From the NCBI RefSeq assembly GCF_001625305.1, contig NW_017803843.1, forward strand, positions 2,435,392-2,499,391: DNA of 64,000 nt, read 5' to 3'. Below, piece after piece: positions 24,401 through 35,324 of this stretch (position 1 is its first letter; each line of letters opens with the position of its first letter). This DNA is from Branchiostoma belcheri. Its lineage: Eukaryota > Chordata > Leptocardii > Amphioxiformes > Branchiostomatidae. The translations under genes and the position numbers were made by a program. The notes below the pieces were generated by a model. The model was given only the letters and a program-made list of their open reading frames with translations, had not been told where the DNA came from and made no database searches.

Positions 24401-25708
24401 TGAATCTTCTACTCCAGGTCTTTGGTAACAGTAATAACAACCAGTGCAGAAGCAGGAAACATAGGATGGTTACCTATTGATGAGTTCAATGACCATGAAT
24501 GGTGACACGTTACTCCTAGTTGTGGCCATGAAGTACAGGCTGTTGTGTTTAACATGGAGGTAGTGGATGCCATCATGGTGCTGCAACAAAATAAAACACT
24601 GTCAAACCCAGATAAGTTCACCACCCCAAATCTTAACATGATGACTCTTTCAGAGTAATGGGAGGAAGACCTGTGTGGCTTTGTACTGAGTGCCTTTCTT
24701 GATTAAGGAGTCAATACAGCAAGTCATGGCAGTAAAGTGATTATTATGTATTAAACAAACCAAAATTAAGTTTAACAGCAAGAAGGAAATGCACTTATGT
24801 AACATGATGAATGTCTTAAGTTAGACACTAGTAGATAACAGACATTGCCAGAGACATATCACACATAGGTTTCAAAATAGGTTTCGGAAAAATATAGAAT
24901 AACTCACAAATGTTGGAGGTGCCAGTCCCCCAGATAAGCCCCTTATTTTCTGCAAGAACAGCTCTGGAGAATCCTTCCCTACATCACCTCTGTCTGATAA
25001 TAAACATTAAGTCTTAACTGTTGTTACAGTGGAGTTTTTCAGACCCGGTGTCTTCTTCTTCTTTCGGTTGAGGCGACCACCTTCAACATTTTTTAATATT
25101 CTGTCGCCTATAGTTGAAACTGCATGCTGGGAGTGGGTGTTCATGTAGTCTGTAAGGGGTGATGCTAGTTGGATCGTATTTTGTGCTCAGTAAGAAGGTA
25201 AGGGCAGGGTCAGGATTTGGGCTGTTAAACGTTAATACTGTTCCAAGCTGAACACTACACATACACATATGATACATCATCCTTGACACCTCTACTGAAT
25301 AGGTTCTATTGCAGAATTAATTGCCCTGTCTACATTGCTATCCTTCAAAATCTGGGGACACAATTTGCAGTTAACCAGTAACGTACAACCCGAGAATCCA
25401 CAGGGGGGGATATCAACATGCCTGCCATTTTGACTGACGCTGGCAAAGTTCAAGGATACGCCCATGGTCTGGTACAGGCCTAACTAAACCCAGCTGGTTT
25501 AACAGTCTGATGATAATGAATTTGATAAACATATCATACACATGTAAGTTATCTCATATATTATGCTATATCCATAATACTGACAAGTGCCCCCCTCCCC
25601 CCACCGTCCCTAACAATTTCCAATGAAAATGGCGAATCTTGAGAGGATACAGTCTTTGAATAGTAAGATGTCCCCGTGCTGAGATAGGATGACAAACTGT
25701 GAAATCAT
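10183..25708 (-). CDS. AP4M1: AP4M1: AP-4 complex subunit mu (one internal exon missing in assembly gap)
   Basis: The medium subunit of adaptor complex AP-4 selects cargo at the trans-Golgi network. Exons, transcript order: 25708-25651, 24993-24908, 24580-24474, 23897-23801, 22205-22110, 20188-20117, 20013-19951, 19662-19596, [gap], 13851-13745, 12345-12254, 11185-11138, 10949-10899, 10800-10683, 10377-10183. Phases agree; 418 aa are visible and about 440 expected (human about 453). The longin domain covers exons 1-5 (MISQFVILSQHGDILLFKD; YFMATTRSNVSPFMVIEL; DYCGVL; LVYEILDEVIDFGYPQ). The mu-homology domain starts in exon 7 (GRKNEIFVDVLERLTVLIS) and ends YRWVRYVTHSDSYVIRI; SFHESVDLSEF and HPPQGE are diagnostic. 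The exon carrying the segment between MKSFLVGVPG and YNSHAHIDE is not seen and probably lies in the 16567-17241 gap. The start follows the conserved MISQF. Confidence 0.96.
12406..12435. repeat. (AC)15 microsatellite in AP4M1 intron
   Basis: An uninterrupted AC dinucleotide run of 30 bp, 61 bp upstream (gene sense) of the exon that starts at 12345. Confidence 0.95.
12717..12873. repeat. Possible inverted-repeat element in AP4M1 intron
   Basis: The left part (AGTATGATGCACC, then GATGGAGGGTTTTCC) and the right part (CATCATCGTGCATCGTATGA) are imperfect inverted copies. The left phrase recurs at 31972-32022 in a second, non-coding place. Boundaries and class are uncertain. Confidence 0.35.
16189..16396 (-). 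mobile_element. hAT-like MITE, copy 2 (AP4M1 intron), inverted relative to copy 1
   Basis: A 208-bp element whose reverse complement matches 5996-6205 over its whole length with few differences. The ends are AGGGCCTGCAAG / CTTGCAGGCCCT. The 8-bp flanks are TTTATTAG (16181-16188) and TTTATTAT (16397-16404), a 7/8 target duplication. No coding capacity. Confidence 0.85.
16567..17241. other. Assembly gap (675 N)
   Basis: A run of N inside AP4M1 intron 8; its true length may differ. An open frame reported across it is an artefact of the N. Confidence 1.
20189..22109. other. AP4M1 intron 5, no gene seen
   Basis: Between exons 5 and 6. It contains a short imperfect repeat of TTTGGGTCCT...TTTTCAAAA near 21175-21235. 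Open frames on both strands are short and unlike known families. Confidence 0.5.
22337..22757. mobile_element. hAT-like non-autonomous element with GTACC-rich interior (AP4M1 intron 4)
   Basis: A 421-bp element with perfect 14-bp terminal inverted repeats TAGAGCTGTGTACC / GGTACACAGCTCTA. Its exact 8-bp target duplication CTCACATG lies at 22329-22336 and 22758-22765. Subterminal DNA is packed with GTACC/GGTAC words, including GTACCTGTACCTGTACC near the right end and a TCCGGA-centred palindrome. No transposase ORF. Confidence 0.9.
22799..22950. mobile_element. Hairpin MITE: 68-bp inverted arms, 16-bp loop (AP4M1 intron 4)
   Basis: Arms 22799-22866 and 22883-22950 are inverted copies with about two mismatches. 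The ends read AGTGTCCTGGGTACATTATA. It starts 34 bp after the target duplication of the hAT-like element. A transcript would fold into a long hairpin. Confidence 0.85.
23354..23524. repeat. (GAAT)n microsatellite, about 43 units
   Basis: 171 bp of uninterrupted GAAT. The DNA just before it (AGGATGGAGGAAATAAAGAG, then ATGAAATGAAATG) looks like a LINE 3' tail, so the array may have grown from a retrotransposon tail; that part is inference. Minus-strand frames through it give only Phe-Ile-His-Ser repeats. Confidence 0.97.
23941..24055. mobile_element. Perfect hairpin MITE: 51-bp arms, 13-bp loop (AP4M1 intron 3)
   Basis: Arms 23941-23991 and 24005-24055 are exact inverted copies. The ends read TTAGCCTGGGTACCATCC. 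It lies 44 bp from the AP4M1 exon that begins at 23897, on its acceptor side. The perfect arms imply recent insertion or arm correction. Confidence 0.9.
24192..24370. mobile_element. Inverted-repeat MITE related by its ends to 23941-24055
   Basis: A 179-bp element with imperfect long inverted arms. The left is TAGCCTGGTTACCAT...AGGGGTGCTTC...GTTTGTTTGGCACC and the right its inverted copy, ending GGTACCAGGCTA. The termini share TAGCCTGG(G/T)TACCAT with the neighbouring hairpin, so both probably belong to one superfamily. Confidence 0.8.
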
Positions 25709-25790
25709 TTCAAACTGCACTGATCATTTATCAATGTACAATGACAAATATAACAGACGCAGACGACAAACGTCGATTCTTGTCCTGCAG

Positions 25791-25803
25791 GCAGCCATCT
25801 TGT
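25791..25803 (-). promoter_or_regulatory. YY1/TISU-like motif upstream of AP4M1
   Basis: The gene strand reads ACAAGATGGCTGC. Its ATG is at 25798, 90 bp upstream of the AP4M1 start. If transcription starts above it, this ATG opens a 24-codon upstream ORF ending at 25724. It matches the YY1 core in sense orientation. Confidence 0.55.
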
Positions 25804-28800
25804 AACAGATTACCGTAATTCGGCACATGTCTACCGTCGTGATTCACGACCATTAGCCCAAGGTGTGCAGAGCGGATGGCATTACATTTTCGTGTATCCG
25901 GAGCCTCGGGAAACACAGCAAGGCGTAGTATATTGTAGAAATTTCAAGTGAACTGCTCTACTACATATCAATAGTAAATATATAATAGGTCTCCCAGCCA
26001 AGGAGGTTGCTCCAACTTCTAAGCCGCACCGTAATGATGACGTCACTGCCTGACAGGTTGTTGTTTGGAAACACCTGTATGATCGTGTACATTCGGGCGC
26101 ATTCAGTTTACTGACATTACAATACACAATGCCTTGAAAATCATTCTCCCCCATGTAGTGGTTTCATATGTTATGACCGTGAGTGCCATTCACGGTGGTA
26201 TCTTAAAGCTTCTTGCTCCCAGCAGAGAGGTATTTCCTGAACTTGCATTTTCATATTTCTTTTGTGTAGGTTTGTTTATGGGGTAACGTCACTTTTCTTG
26301 TCCCCTTAGGCCACACGAACAGTCATCATTATTTCCTTTTTTTCAAGTTTGCATGCAAGTCTATTACCGCAACCACAAATGAATTTTGATGTGGTATTTA
26401 TTCCCTACCATTGTAGACCAAACGGGTGCACTAGAAATTCAAAATATGCAAGTTGAATTTGTAATAACAACTGAATTTTTTAAAAAATTCAAGCATAGAT
26501 GATACTATGTAGATTCTTTGCCATTATCCCGTAATAGCGGGTTCATCACCGTTCATATGTTTCACGGCCGGTATGAAGGCCAGTGAACCATGGTTCGCTA
26601 GACCCTTGCCTGCGACCTGCCGGTGACTTTCGGATAAGGATTCTACAAACGTGTGTCATCGCTATTCCACACCAACCATTAGTATTTTGTGCACAAAACT
26701 GCGCGATTCGCGTATTGAATAACAAATTTAGTGCACCGCTGAGCCTCTTAATCTAGAAAGACAGGGCTATCTATTCAATTTTAAGGTGTGCTAGAGCCCC
26801 GCACGACTTCGTAAGCCATTGAGCTCGCCAAGGTAATAAAAAAGCATTTAGGTGGGTCAGTTCAATATTAGCCAGAGAACTAAGTATACTCATTCTGACA
26901 GCGTGCAGGCGAGGTGTAGTTTATATAAGGTCGCAGTAAAGGCAGGCATGCATGAACAATATTGCTCCAAGCCTGCTGGATCCTCCAGGGCTTAATTGCA
27001 GCAGCTTCTCGATAGGTTACAACATGCTTCTTCCTCCTAATCACCTTCGGGAAATTACCGACTCGCGCCTTCGGTAGCAGATATTACTCACCTGAAACAT
27101 TAAACTGAAGACTTATGTATCCTGCTAAAGAAGGTAATGAAATGCATTGACAAATTGATGACGTCAAAGTTTTTATTGCCGGCTTCCTTTCTGGCTGGCA
27201 CGATTTCCGTTGATTCAAACATACAATATTACCATGGATATCGTGATGATACCAACAAAACTTGTTTAAGTGTAGAATACAAAGTTCTTGAGTTGTTTTC
27301 TGATAAAGGTGAAGATGGTAACCCCCAGGGTCACTCCATGTCGTTAAGAGTGCCCAACAAAAAGATTATCACTTAGCACAATCACAACTGGTAACAAACA
27401 CTGGCAAAAAAAAACTTAGAAACACTGGTGTTTAAAAAGATTTCATATGCACGTTTGTAGCCGGTGCCACAGCAGGATACGACCACCAACGGGCGGCGTG
27501 GGTGTTCGTTGTGGAGACGTCTCCGTATTTTGGCAACGGAATCTACTTGTGTAACGTACAGGCTGTGTGCCCAAATATTTGCTTTTAGATCCTTCAATGG
27601 GCGGGAGAGATTGCGGTGGAATTCAGTCCGACCCAACCCTAGCCTGCATAGACGTATTCGCCACCTGACGAGCTGAAAGAACATACAGGTAACAGTTATG
27701 TCGTTCTGGATTGTAAAGTAAGCAAACTTGTTCAGGGCCGTGTTACAAGAAGATGAAGACTGTTTGGTAAACGTTATTGTCTTTCTCAGGTTACGAGAAC
27801 CTCTAAGTGTACTCCCTGTCCTACCACCGGCACGAGGTTAGTAAACACCAGCTTAGGGTAATTCATAGTCCGGTCAACGGGGAGGGGGGTGTTCCACCTG
27901 CAACGATAAATGGCTATCTTTCTTTCTGTGAACTGAGTGGTTTAACGCCAGTAGTTCATATCCCGTCAAACAGCCAGACGATCGACTATGCGTATGTCAA
28001 CACCACACTGACAGCTCGATACTAACTTGAGTATAATCCTGATACGTAGATCACGTTGGATATATAAATTGAACAATGACCACGGGCGGGCTTGTTGGCT
28101 TTGCCCTATGTCATCGGCTGCCCTCATGTGTGTATACCACCATTTATCCAGCGCAGTAGTATGGTGCCCTTTCTTTCTACTGAATTATGTCCCTATGGTG
28201 GTTCCTTTTATATTCCAACGAGAGTTGCGTACATAATACAACACAGTCAACTGTTTAACATGTGCTTGAGCACATACCGTCAACATTTTGGAGCTATATA
28301 AACAAAAAGGCTGTCATGATTTCTGCAAGGAGTTGAAAGCTCGTTGACTTCTGCAAGATGGTGTTGCCAGATCTAGGTTTCGATGAAGAAAGTATGCAAC
28401 CAAGAGGTTCAGTTGTTGATGGAAGGGCAGTGTTAATGAACTTCCGGTGAATTTGCAACAACTGATTCAACAACATAAGCCAGGTGATTCCTGTGCCGAT
28501 TTTGCGACGTGTAGCTAGGGCCGGATATTGGCCTCAACAGCTGAATAAATTTGGTGATTTTCCAAAACTCGCCTTGTGACATGTATCAAAAACTGTCAGA
28601 CGGTGAAGGAGGAAAATGAAATGAGTCAGTACGTGGAGATTATCGATAGACTGTAATCTGTCTGCTGTATTAGTAATATGCCGGCTTAGTGGTATCCCTT
28701 CATCCCACCACAACATTGCGTGCACAAGTCTCATGATGAACTGTAAGCTGAATGCCGCTTCCGTTCTCTGCTGATATTGGGGAAGATCAACCACTTCTTG

Positions 28801-31800
28801 TAAGTGATTAGACCAAGTACAGCTTCTGCTCAGGGGGATCAGTGTTCAGGTGATATATGAACGTATGTGATCATCCTGGAGAAAGGTTCACTTGTCATAA
28901 CGTAAGGTTAGCTTGCTTCCTAAGACGATATTTACCAGACCATGAAGTGTGTCTTAAGTTCTCGTGACTTGACTCCCTCTTTACTCCCCATGCGCACACT
29001 GTGGTCCATTAGGGCTGAAATAGCACGCAAATCCACCCGTCATTATCAACAACTTCTCATCTCTGGGGAAAATTACTTTGGAGTGATGAGAGGGAGGGGG
29101 CACTCTTCCATGCCCTCATAGCGTGCCACAATATTTCTCTCCTTTTTGCGGCATCCTTATTACACGGAGCTTATGGATTGGTACGCTAGTAATCATTTAC
29201 AAATCATATCTGGCGTTTTAGACGCTTTCAAAATCATTAATAAGTACCATTTGTTCATCTGCTTTAGATAGTCTATTAATGGCTGATCGTCCATGCGTAG
29301 ATCCGATGGAAACGCAGGGAAATTAGATATGGTTTTAATCCCTGACATTACATAAAGAACTTTTTTTTCGTTTTCGACATTTTGAGACACTTGTGAAGGT
29401 GCGGTGCAGAGTGGTCGATTGCCCTAAACTGCCTGACTGTTGGCGAAATTTTCTGTCAGCGCGTATTTCGGCCAAAGGCAAAAAGGGGACAGAGGTTGAA
29501 TGTACAAAGCTGCCAGCCCTAGGGGTGGAATGATGTCCGTACTAAATTCCATTCTTCGATATCTTAATTGAAATAGTAAACACAGAATCAATAAGAAATA
29601 TGACTTTTTATTATAACCAACTCTAACATACAACAGCTTCGTGCCTCATTAGTATGAAAGTTCATCTGAGTTGCTTGAAATTACATGATGAAAATTAGGG
29701 AAAAAATCACTTGGGTCAGATAGCTGATAGAGACCGGGAGATTCGATCGAAAATTCTGGTGAGTTAATTTCTTTTTGACTTGGAGAAGAGTTTAATTTTC
29801 AATAACTACGTGCCTCGTTCATTCTCACACATTAGCGTGTTTGAAACTGTGCAGTTTAAAGCCAATGATTTGTTATTGTGATAACTACCCAACTACGATG
29901 TATGTGTTCGGGAGCAACACAGCACCGCATGTTAAATGGCGCGTATGGCCGTCTTCAATATACTTATTGTTTTCAGATACATATTGATATTCCCCTGAGA
30001 TGTTACCATAGATAGAGGCCTCCTGTCTCCTTCCCAAAGTACGCGTATCGTACCAAATGATCCCATAGAAATGGATGTCCGCTGTTGCTCTTTCAGAACG
30101 AGGCTGGCCAATATAATAGACGTTTGTCCGCATCCAAGAGGGCAATATTGGAAAAAGAACACACATCTACTGTTTGGTATCTGTGGTATATGGTGCGCAT
30201 CAAGTGATGTATTTATGACGTCCAGCAAAGTTTATGGTGTAAACATGTCGGAGGGGTGTTGCACTCTTTGTATTCCCAACTGCCCTACAAATGGACAAGG
30301 TTGCCTTCTCCATCTTTACCTCCTCCTTGTTATCAGCGCCATACATAGTGAGAACCGATTTATTACAACCGTGAGGTTGGGACTTCTTAGAGCTGGTACA
30401 AAGTGTCAGTAACTAAATCAATGATCAGTGCTTGATGACAGCACTGGACTATTATAATAGAAACATACATGTATCCCATACCCACCTAACCCAACTTCAG
30501 AAACAAAGGCTCAGACTGGCATTTTACAAATTACAAGTGCGCAAACTTCTCACTTCTGCATGGTCACTCAGCAAAATACGTTTATGGGTTATACAGACAT
30601 ATAAAGCGTATGTTTATGATCATTTTGCCTCGCGTATTCTCACATGACCTCATATTACATTTCCATCACGCCTTTTAGATTTAGTGTTATCATTTTCTTA
30701 TTGAAAAGAGATTAAAATGTTTGGCGCGTTGGGTATCATTTCGACTGACTGGGGTAAAGCAAGCCAGAGGTGACAGAAAAGCTTTCTCGCGAATTTCCAT
30801 TCCTTCAACCTCGCTGCCAAATTTCTCCCTATCATTTTATATAAAGAGCATGCGCTTTTTGCTGCTTAAGTGGTTATGGTCGACGCAGCAACCTAATTAC
30901 ACCGCTTTAGGGGATAACATGCAAGGGAAGGGATATTCATTTATCTCTCCTTTACTGACAACCGCAGTCAGAAAGCGCCATTAGTTCTACTTCTTCTGTA
31001 GCCCGGGGATGTTGTAGTGAGAGGCCGCTGCGTCGGGGTTCCACTGATGTACTGATATATCGCCGGGGCGGAAATTAGTGTTTCGTCAGCAAAATTGAGA
31101 GAATCTTGTTTGAAGTATTTACGGTACGTTACAGATGTAATGAATCAAGGGGCGACTGACGTACTTGAATACGCCCCAGCCGGGACGGGCATCTGTCTTC
31201 GGGATCTGGGATTGGGATTTGTTGTCAGACTCAGAATTGATCTGGAAAACGTTTACTTGGAGATTTTGGCTTGATTCGGTGATTGTGTGTTGCTTATGAT
31301 CATTTGTGATCGGGTGTACTGTACTGGTGAGCAATAATTTTCTCATGAATTTGTTTTTATACACATCTGAAATATGTCAAATGGGAAGTTCAGTTCTAGT
31401 AGTAAGTTTCATATGTTTACTGAGTTTTTATACTAATATTTGAAAGTAAGACTTCATTTCTGCCGTTTCCGATGGCTGATATTTATGTGCACTCTGATTT
31501 CAACTCTGTTAGTTAGGCTGATCTTTTCAGCAGACTATGGTCGCCGTTTGGAGACGCATTCGTGATCAGCCGTTTCTGTTCACTGTATTCGGATCATTGC
31601 CATGAAAAATGAGGATCATTAATCTAGTCAAGTTCATTCATAACCTGAGAAACTGGCATAATCAAAACGCAGACAAGAGACTGCTGGGGAAGCTATTTTT
31701 GTGCTCCATGATACATGAAATATGTAAATAGTACAGGGACTACTAAGTCTTTGTTGTGGAAAGCAATCATGAAGCATCGATCTCAATAGAGCAATATGCG

Positions 31801-32361
31801 TTTTTTGTCAGATTGTAGTTAGGGGAAGTGCTGAGTATTTTGTCTACCGGCATTTAATGAATGTAAATGCATGTAATTTTAACCTACATTTAGAAGAATA
31901 AGTAGTTTTGTTAAGTAGCATTGTCTTTCAGTTTTAAGCTACCCAGGCAAAGCCCTGGTCGCATACACCTGACGATGCACCTGTGGTGGAGGGTTTCCGC
32001 GACGATCGTCTGATTCCGTATGGTTGTTTCAAAATTTAACATCTGCACCTGACTCTTCTTGTACCTACGATATAATGCGGTATCGTCTTAAAAAAAAACA
32101 ATTTTACGAGCTCACCTGAAAGACAAACGACTTATGTAAGTGTAAATGTAGATTGTATTTATCATTGATTGGCGACATCGAGATCTTCTTGACCTTGAAG
32201 GTACACGCTGAAACGCTGTTTCGTCATCGAGATGATTAAAATACCGCGATGTGTGGGTGTTGAGATGAGTTAAGAACGTCCAACCATAACCGTGACACCC
32301 CTGATACGCACATGTGGTGGTTCGTTCCCAGACTGACACGCTCTCATTCTTACTGCAGACG
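25804..32361. other. Intergenic region between AP4M1 and GPB5; no gene recognised
   Basis: 6.5 kb with richer CG content than the introns to its left. It has perfect CRE palindromes TGACGTCA at 26038-26045 and 27159-27166. Open frames of 60-113 codons occur on both strands (for example 27137-27376 +, 27382-27684 -, 29885-30166 -, 30071-30412 +), without recognisable domains or splice partners. A dispersed motif shared with 12717-12776 lies at 31972-32022. A C-rich acceptor-like TTACTGCAG at 32351-32359 suggests the GPB5 5' UTR begins in this region and is spliced. Confidence 0.5.
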
Positions 32362-33389
32362 ATGTTTTGTGACCATATGCATCTACCCGTGCTGACCTTG
32401 TCCTTGTGCGCTGGAGGTCTGTTCCTCCTGTGGGCCGTCCTGCCGATCCAGGCCGACTCGTCTCTGGGCTGTGACGTCTGGAGAGACGTGTCGTTCTACG
32501 CCGAGAAGGAGGGATGCGAGCGGCAACAACTCAGCGTAGACGCTTGCAAGGGCCGCTGTGATACTTGGCAGGTATAAAAACCAGCTTTTTCGACCTCGTT
32601 GAGAAGACCCACCTAACAAATTGATACATGTACAGTGATTGTGATAAGTGAGACTGTCGTGCAGTGTAATGGTGACTTATAACATTGTAGGGAGTCTCAG
32701 TCTGTAGGCTCGGATTGATGGGGTGTCTCCTGTCGATCTGGGCCGCGCCAATCTGCCGTACGGAACGTGCAGACCTTCCCATCGGATGAATTTACCATCA
32801 CCGTAGGCTTCGTCGCTGGCGACGAGTATATTGTGGTGTTTGGTTGATTTCGCTCCTTGTCGTCGTATTTAGCATGATGATAAAAATTGTCACGAGGAGG
32901 TTCTTGAGTAACTTCAACAATTGGTGGTTTATTCATCTGTGTGTAGATCTGTGTGTGTTTCATCTGATTGACATTGGTGACACACAGAGCTTCATTTGCA
33001 TTAGTCTTAAAATCAAATATGACGCATACAACTCAACTCATGGTAGTTTTGTTATCCTTCTTAGTTCTTCTCGTTTTCAACCTACTTGAAATTTGAAGAC
33101 TGAGGTGCGAAGATCACATTTATAAGTAAGAGTTTACAACTTTGCCTTAAGTTAAGATATTCCATGGTTATAGAGTGATGAGCGTTGTCGTCCTCAGATC
33201 CCGCACCTGACGCCGCCGTTCCGGACGTCCAGCCACACGGTGTGCACGTACGACCGGGTGGAGACCAGGACAACACAGCTGCAGAACTGCCAGCCAGGTG
33301 TCGACCCCACCTACGTCTACCACAACGCCGTGTCCTGCAGGTGCGCCATGTGCCACGCCCACAACACGTCCTGCGAAACGTTAGTATGA
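32362..33389 (+). CDS. GPB5: GPB5: glycoprotein hormone beta-5 (thyrostimulin beta subunit)
   Basis: A secreted cystine-knot hormone subunit that pairs with GPA2 to form thyrostimulin, ligand of TSH-receptor-like LGRs. Exons 32362-32571 and 33198-33389; 133 aa. Residues about 8-31 are a signal peptide (LPVLTLSLCAGGLFLLWAVL). The mature part has the ten family cysteines: GCDVW, EGCERQ, DACKGRCDTW, VCTYDRV, NCQPGVDPTYVYHNAV, SCRCAMC, SCETLV-stop. The CxGxC knot element (CKGRC) is present and the intron falls after the CDTWQ segment. One N-glycosylation sequon (HNTS) lies next to the last cysteine. A longer in-frame start at 32314 exists, but an acceptor-like CTGCAG ends at 32359, so 32362 is preferred. 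It is convergent with GPA2. Candidate AATAAA at 33897-33902. Confidence 0.95.
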
Positions 33390-33896
33390 GGGGCTGTCTC
33401 CGGCGTAGTCTGCCGGGCGGCGACATGGGCACACCAGACAAACAAGAAACACAGACTGGAAAACGATTGTGGATGCTAGATATAACGTTAGATCAGAGAG
33501 ATGGTTTTACGACTGTAGTAAAACATTGATTCAACCCCAGATTTCATCATACGTGAATTTCTTTACCTTTAGACAGAGGCAACCAAGAGTTTGCCTTTTT
33601 TCAGTATACATGTATAAACATTTGTTCTGGTGAAGGTAGATGGCATTTGACTGTGATAATCTCATCCGTTACACATATCTAAAGGGAAACGTCAGCAACA
33701 AGAATGTACTGCCGCGGGTCGGATGGTATCATACCCCCCTCCCCTGAGAAAACTTCGAGGATACAATGTTGTCCACCTATACTGTAGATTTGAGAATATT
33801 AATGTATACTGTCCACTAGCCTTTAGTGATGTTCTGAAACCCACTCTGTCACTGCAAATGGAGTAGTCTTTGAGTTTCAGTCCACGAAAAACTTCA

Positions 33897-33902
33897 AATA
33901 AA
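33897..33902 (+). terminator. Candidate GPB5 polyadenylation signal
   Basis: AATAAA 508 bp after the GPB5 stop, the first canonical hexamer noticed on this strand. Confidence 0.4.
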
Positions 33903-34953
33903 CGGTATTGCGCTATTGAACACCATGTCATGTCCTGTTTCATGTCCAATACGTTGGCGAGTTGTGTCGTGTTAGAAAAATGATACATAGGGTGACTGCT
34001 ATTTGACTTTAAAAGACATTTACAAAAGAAACGACAGTGATTACAAAATAAGACAATCTTAGATCAATTCAATTGTCGTTCGTGTGAAGGCTTTGAGTAT
34101 CTTTCTGTTGATATGAATCCAACCTACATGTAGTTGGCGCTGGTAATCATATAAGAGAGAATGGTTGAATTATCGGTGAAAATGATCGTTGAAAAATTAT
34201 CAGTTAAGCTTTCATATTCGTTGCAATGCGATAACGTGTAATCCTCGGATACAAATACAGGTTTACCACGGTGGCGGTCCCGATAGGACCGGAATTTGGG
34301 AGAGAACCTGCGATGTACGAGTAAGAGCACTGGGCTATTATCAAAACGTCAGGTATCACCTTGGGAAGGGCGTCTATTTGAATATTCAAATATGAATGCT
34401 ATGTAATGGTCAAGTAACACCCTTATTTATCTGGTGAATTGGCCATTAAGTATGTAGGAGTTAATCAGGTCAGAGTATTAGGCCCGGTACATGTACGGAA
34501 TAATACTTTGGGCATCCAAGCACCAAATCGAAGACTCATTCAGAACTTATTAGTGGATGTCAGAACTAAGAAACTACTGTGGTAACTGCATGTGTGGTCA
34601 TGATGGTGTGACCTAAACGAATGAGGATCTGCCGCAAAAAATATTGCCTTATAATCTTTATTTCCACCATGAGTTTGTTGGACAAAACTTTTGCAAATGC
34701 TCTCCATTTAATTCTTACGGCTAACGCCTGTACAGCATAGATGGAGCATGCTTCATCATCGGAAGTACACAAAACGTGCATTCGCATCGTTTTTGTTGTC
34801 TACTTATGTCTATTCTCATTGTAGTTGTAGTTGCCAACAAAGCAAAGGAAAAAATGCCCTGTACAGCTCTTATAATTCTGCTGCCGCATTTATTTACCGG
34901 CTACATCACACTACAAGACTTTTTCTGTAACTCACACTTTGTGAGGAAAATGT

Positions 34954-34959
34954 TTATTT
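34954..34959 (-). terminator. Candidate GPA2 polyadenylation signal
   Basis: AATAAA on the gene strand 125 bp past the GPA2 stop. Further minus-strand hexamers lie near 34887 and 34657. Confidence 0.4.
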
Positions 34960-35078
34960 CAAAGTCATTCATTATCTTTGAAACGAATTCCGTCGTCATC
35001 AGATGAGTATCTTTAGCAAATCGTTACAAGAAAGAGCCTATTGTTCAAGGTTCTTCTTGCCAAGCCGTGGGTCCGCTG

Positions 35079-35324
35079 TGACGTCACGGGTTATCGTCGC
35101 AGATACTACAGGCGCAGCTGGCTGCCGAGTAGAGGGTCTTGGGGACCAGCAGGTTCCCACAGCGCAGAGAGAAGTTCACCTGGTGAGTCAAAAAGACAAG
35201 AGAGTTAAGTTACTTTACTAATAGCTTTGTCTTATAAAAACATGAACAACGCACAACAAGTAAGGTCGCCACGGCTACGTCGTGACGTCTTCGGCTCATA
35301 TGACGTCAATTGCTGATGACGTCA
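35079..35324. promoter_or_regulatory. Cluster of CRE palindromes (TGACGTCA) around GPA2 exon 3
   Basis: Perfect TGACGTCA at 35079-35086 (it contains the GPA2 stop codon), 35301-35308 and 35317-35324, plus a 7/8 match TGACGTCT at 35283-35290. The last three lie in GPA2 intron 2. CREB/ATF binding is inferred from the motif only. Confidence 0.55.

Larger units (their letters stand above)
33390..35083. other. Short intergenic DNA between convergent GPB5 and GPA2
   Basis: 1.7 kb containing both 3' UTRs. AATAAA on the plus strand at 33897-33902 suits GPB5; a minus-strand AATAAA at 34954-34959, 125 bp past the GPA2 stop, suits GPA2. No other gene is seen. Confidence 0.6.

Noticed and set aside
27382..27684. 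Basic 100-codon minus-strand frame, considered as a degraded transposase
   Set aside because: No catalytic motif, no terminal repeats and no convincing resemblance to Tc1/mariner or other families by eye.
33082..33441. 119-codon minus-strand frame rich in Arg and Gly
   Set aside because: It is the antisense shadow of GC-rich GPB5 exon 2, which has clear homology on the plus strand.
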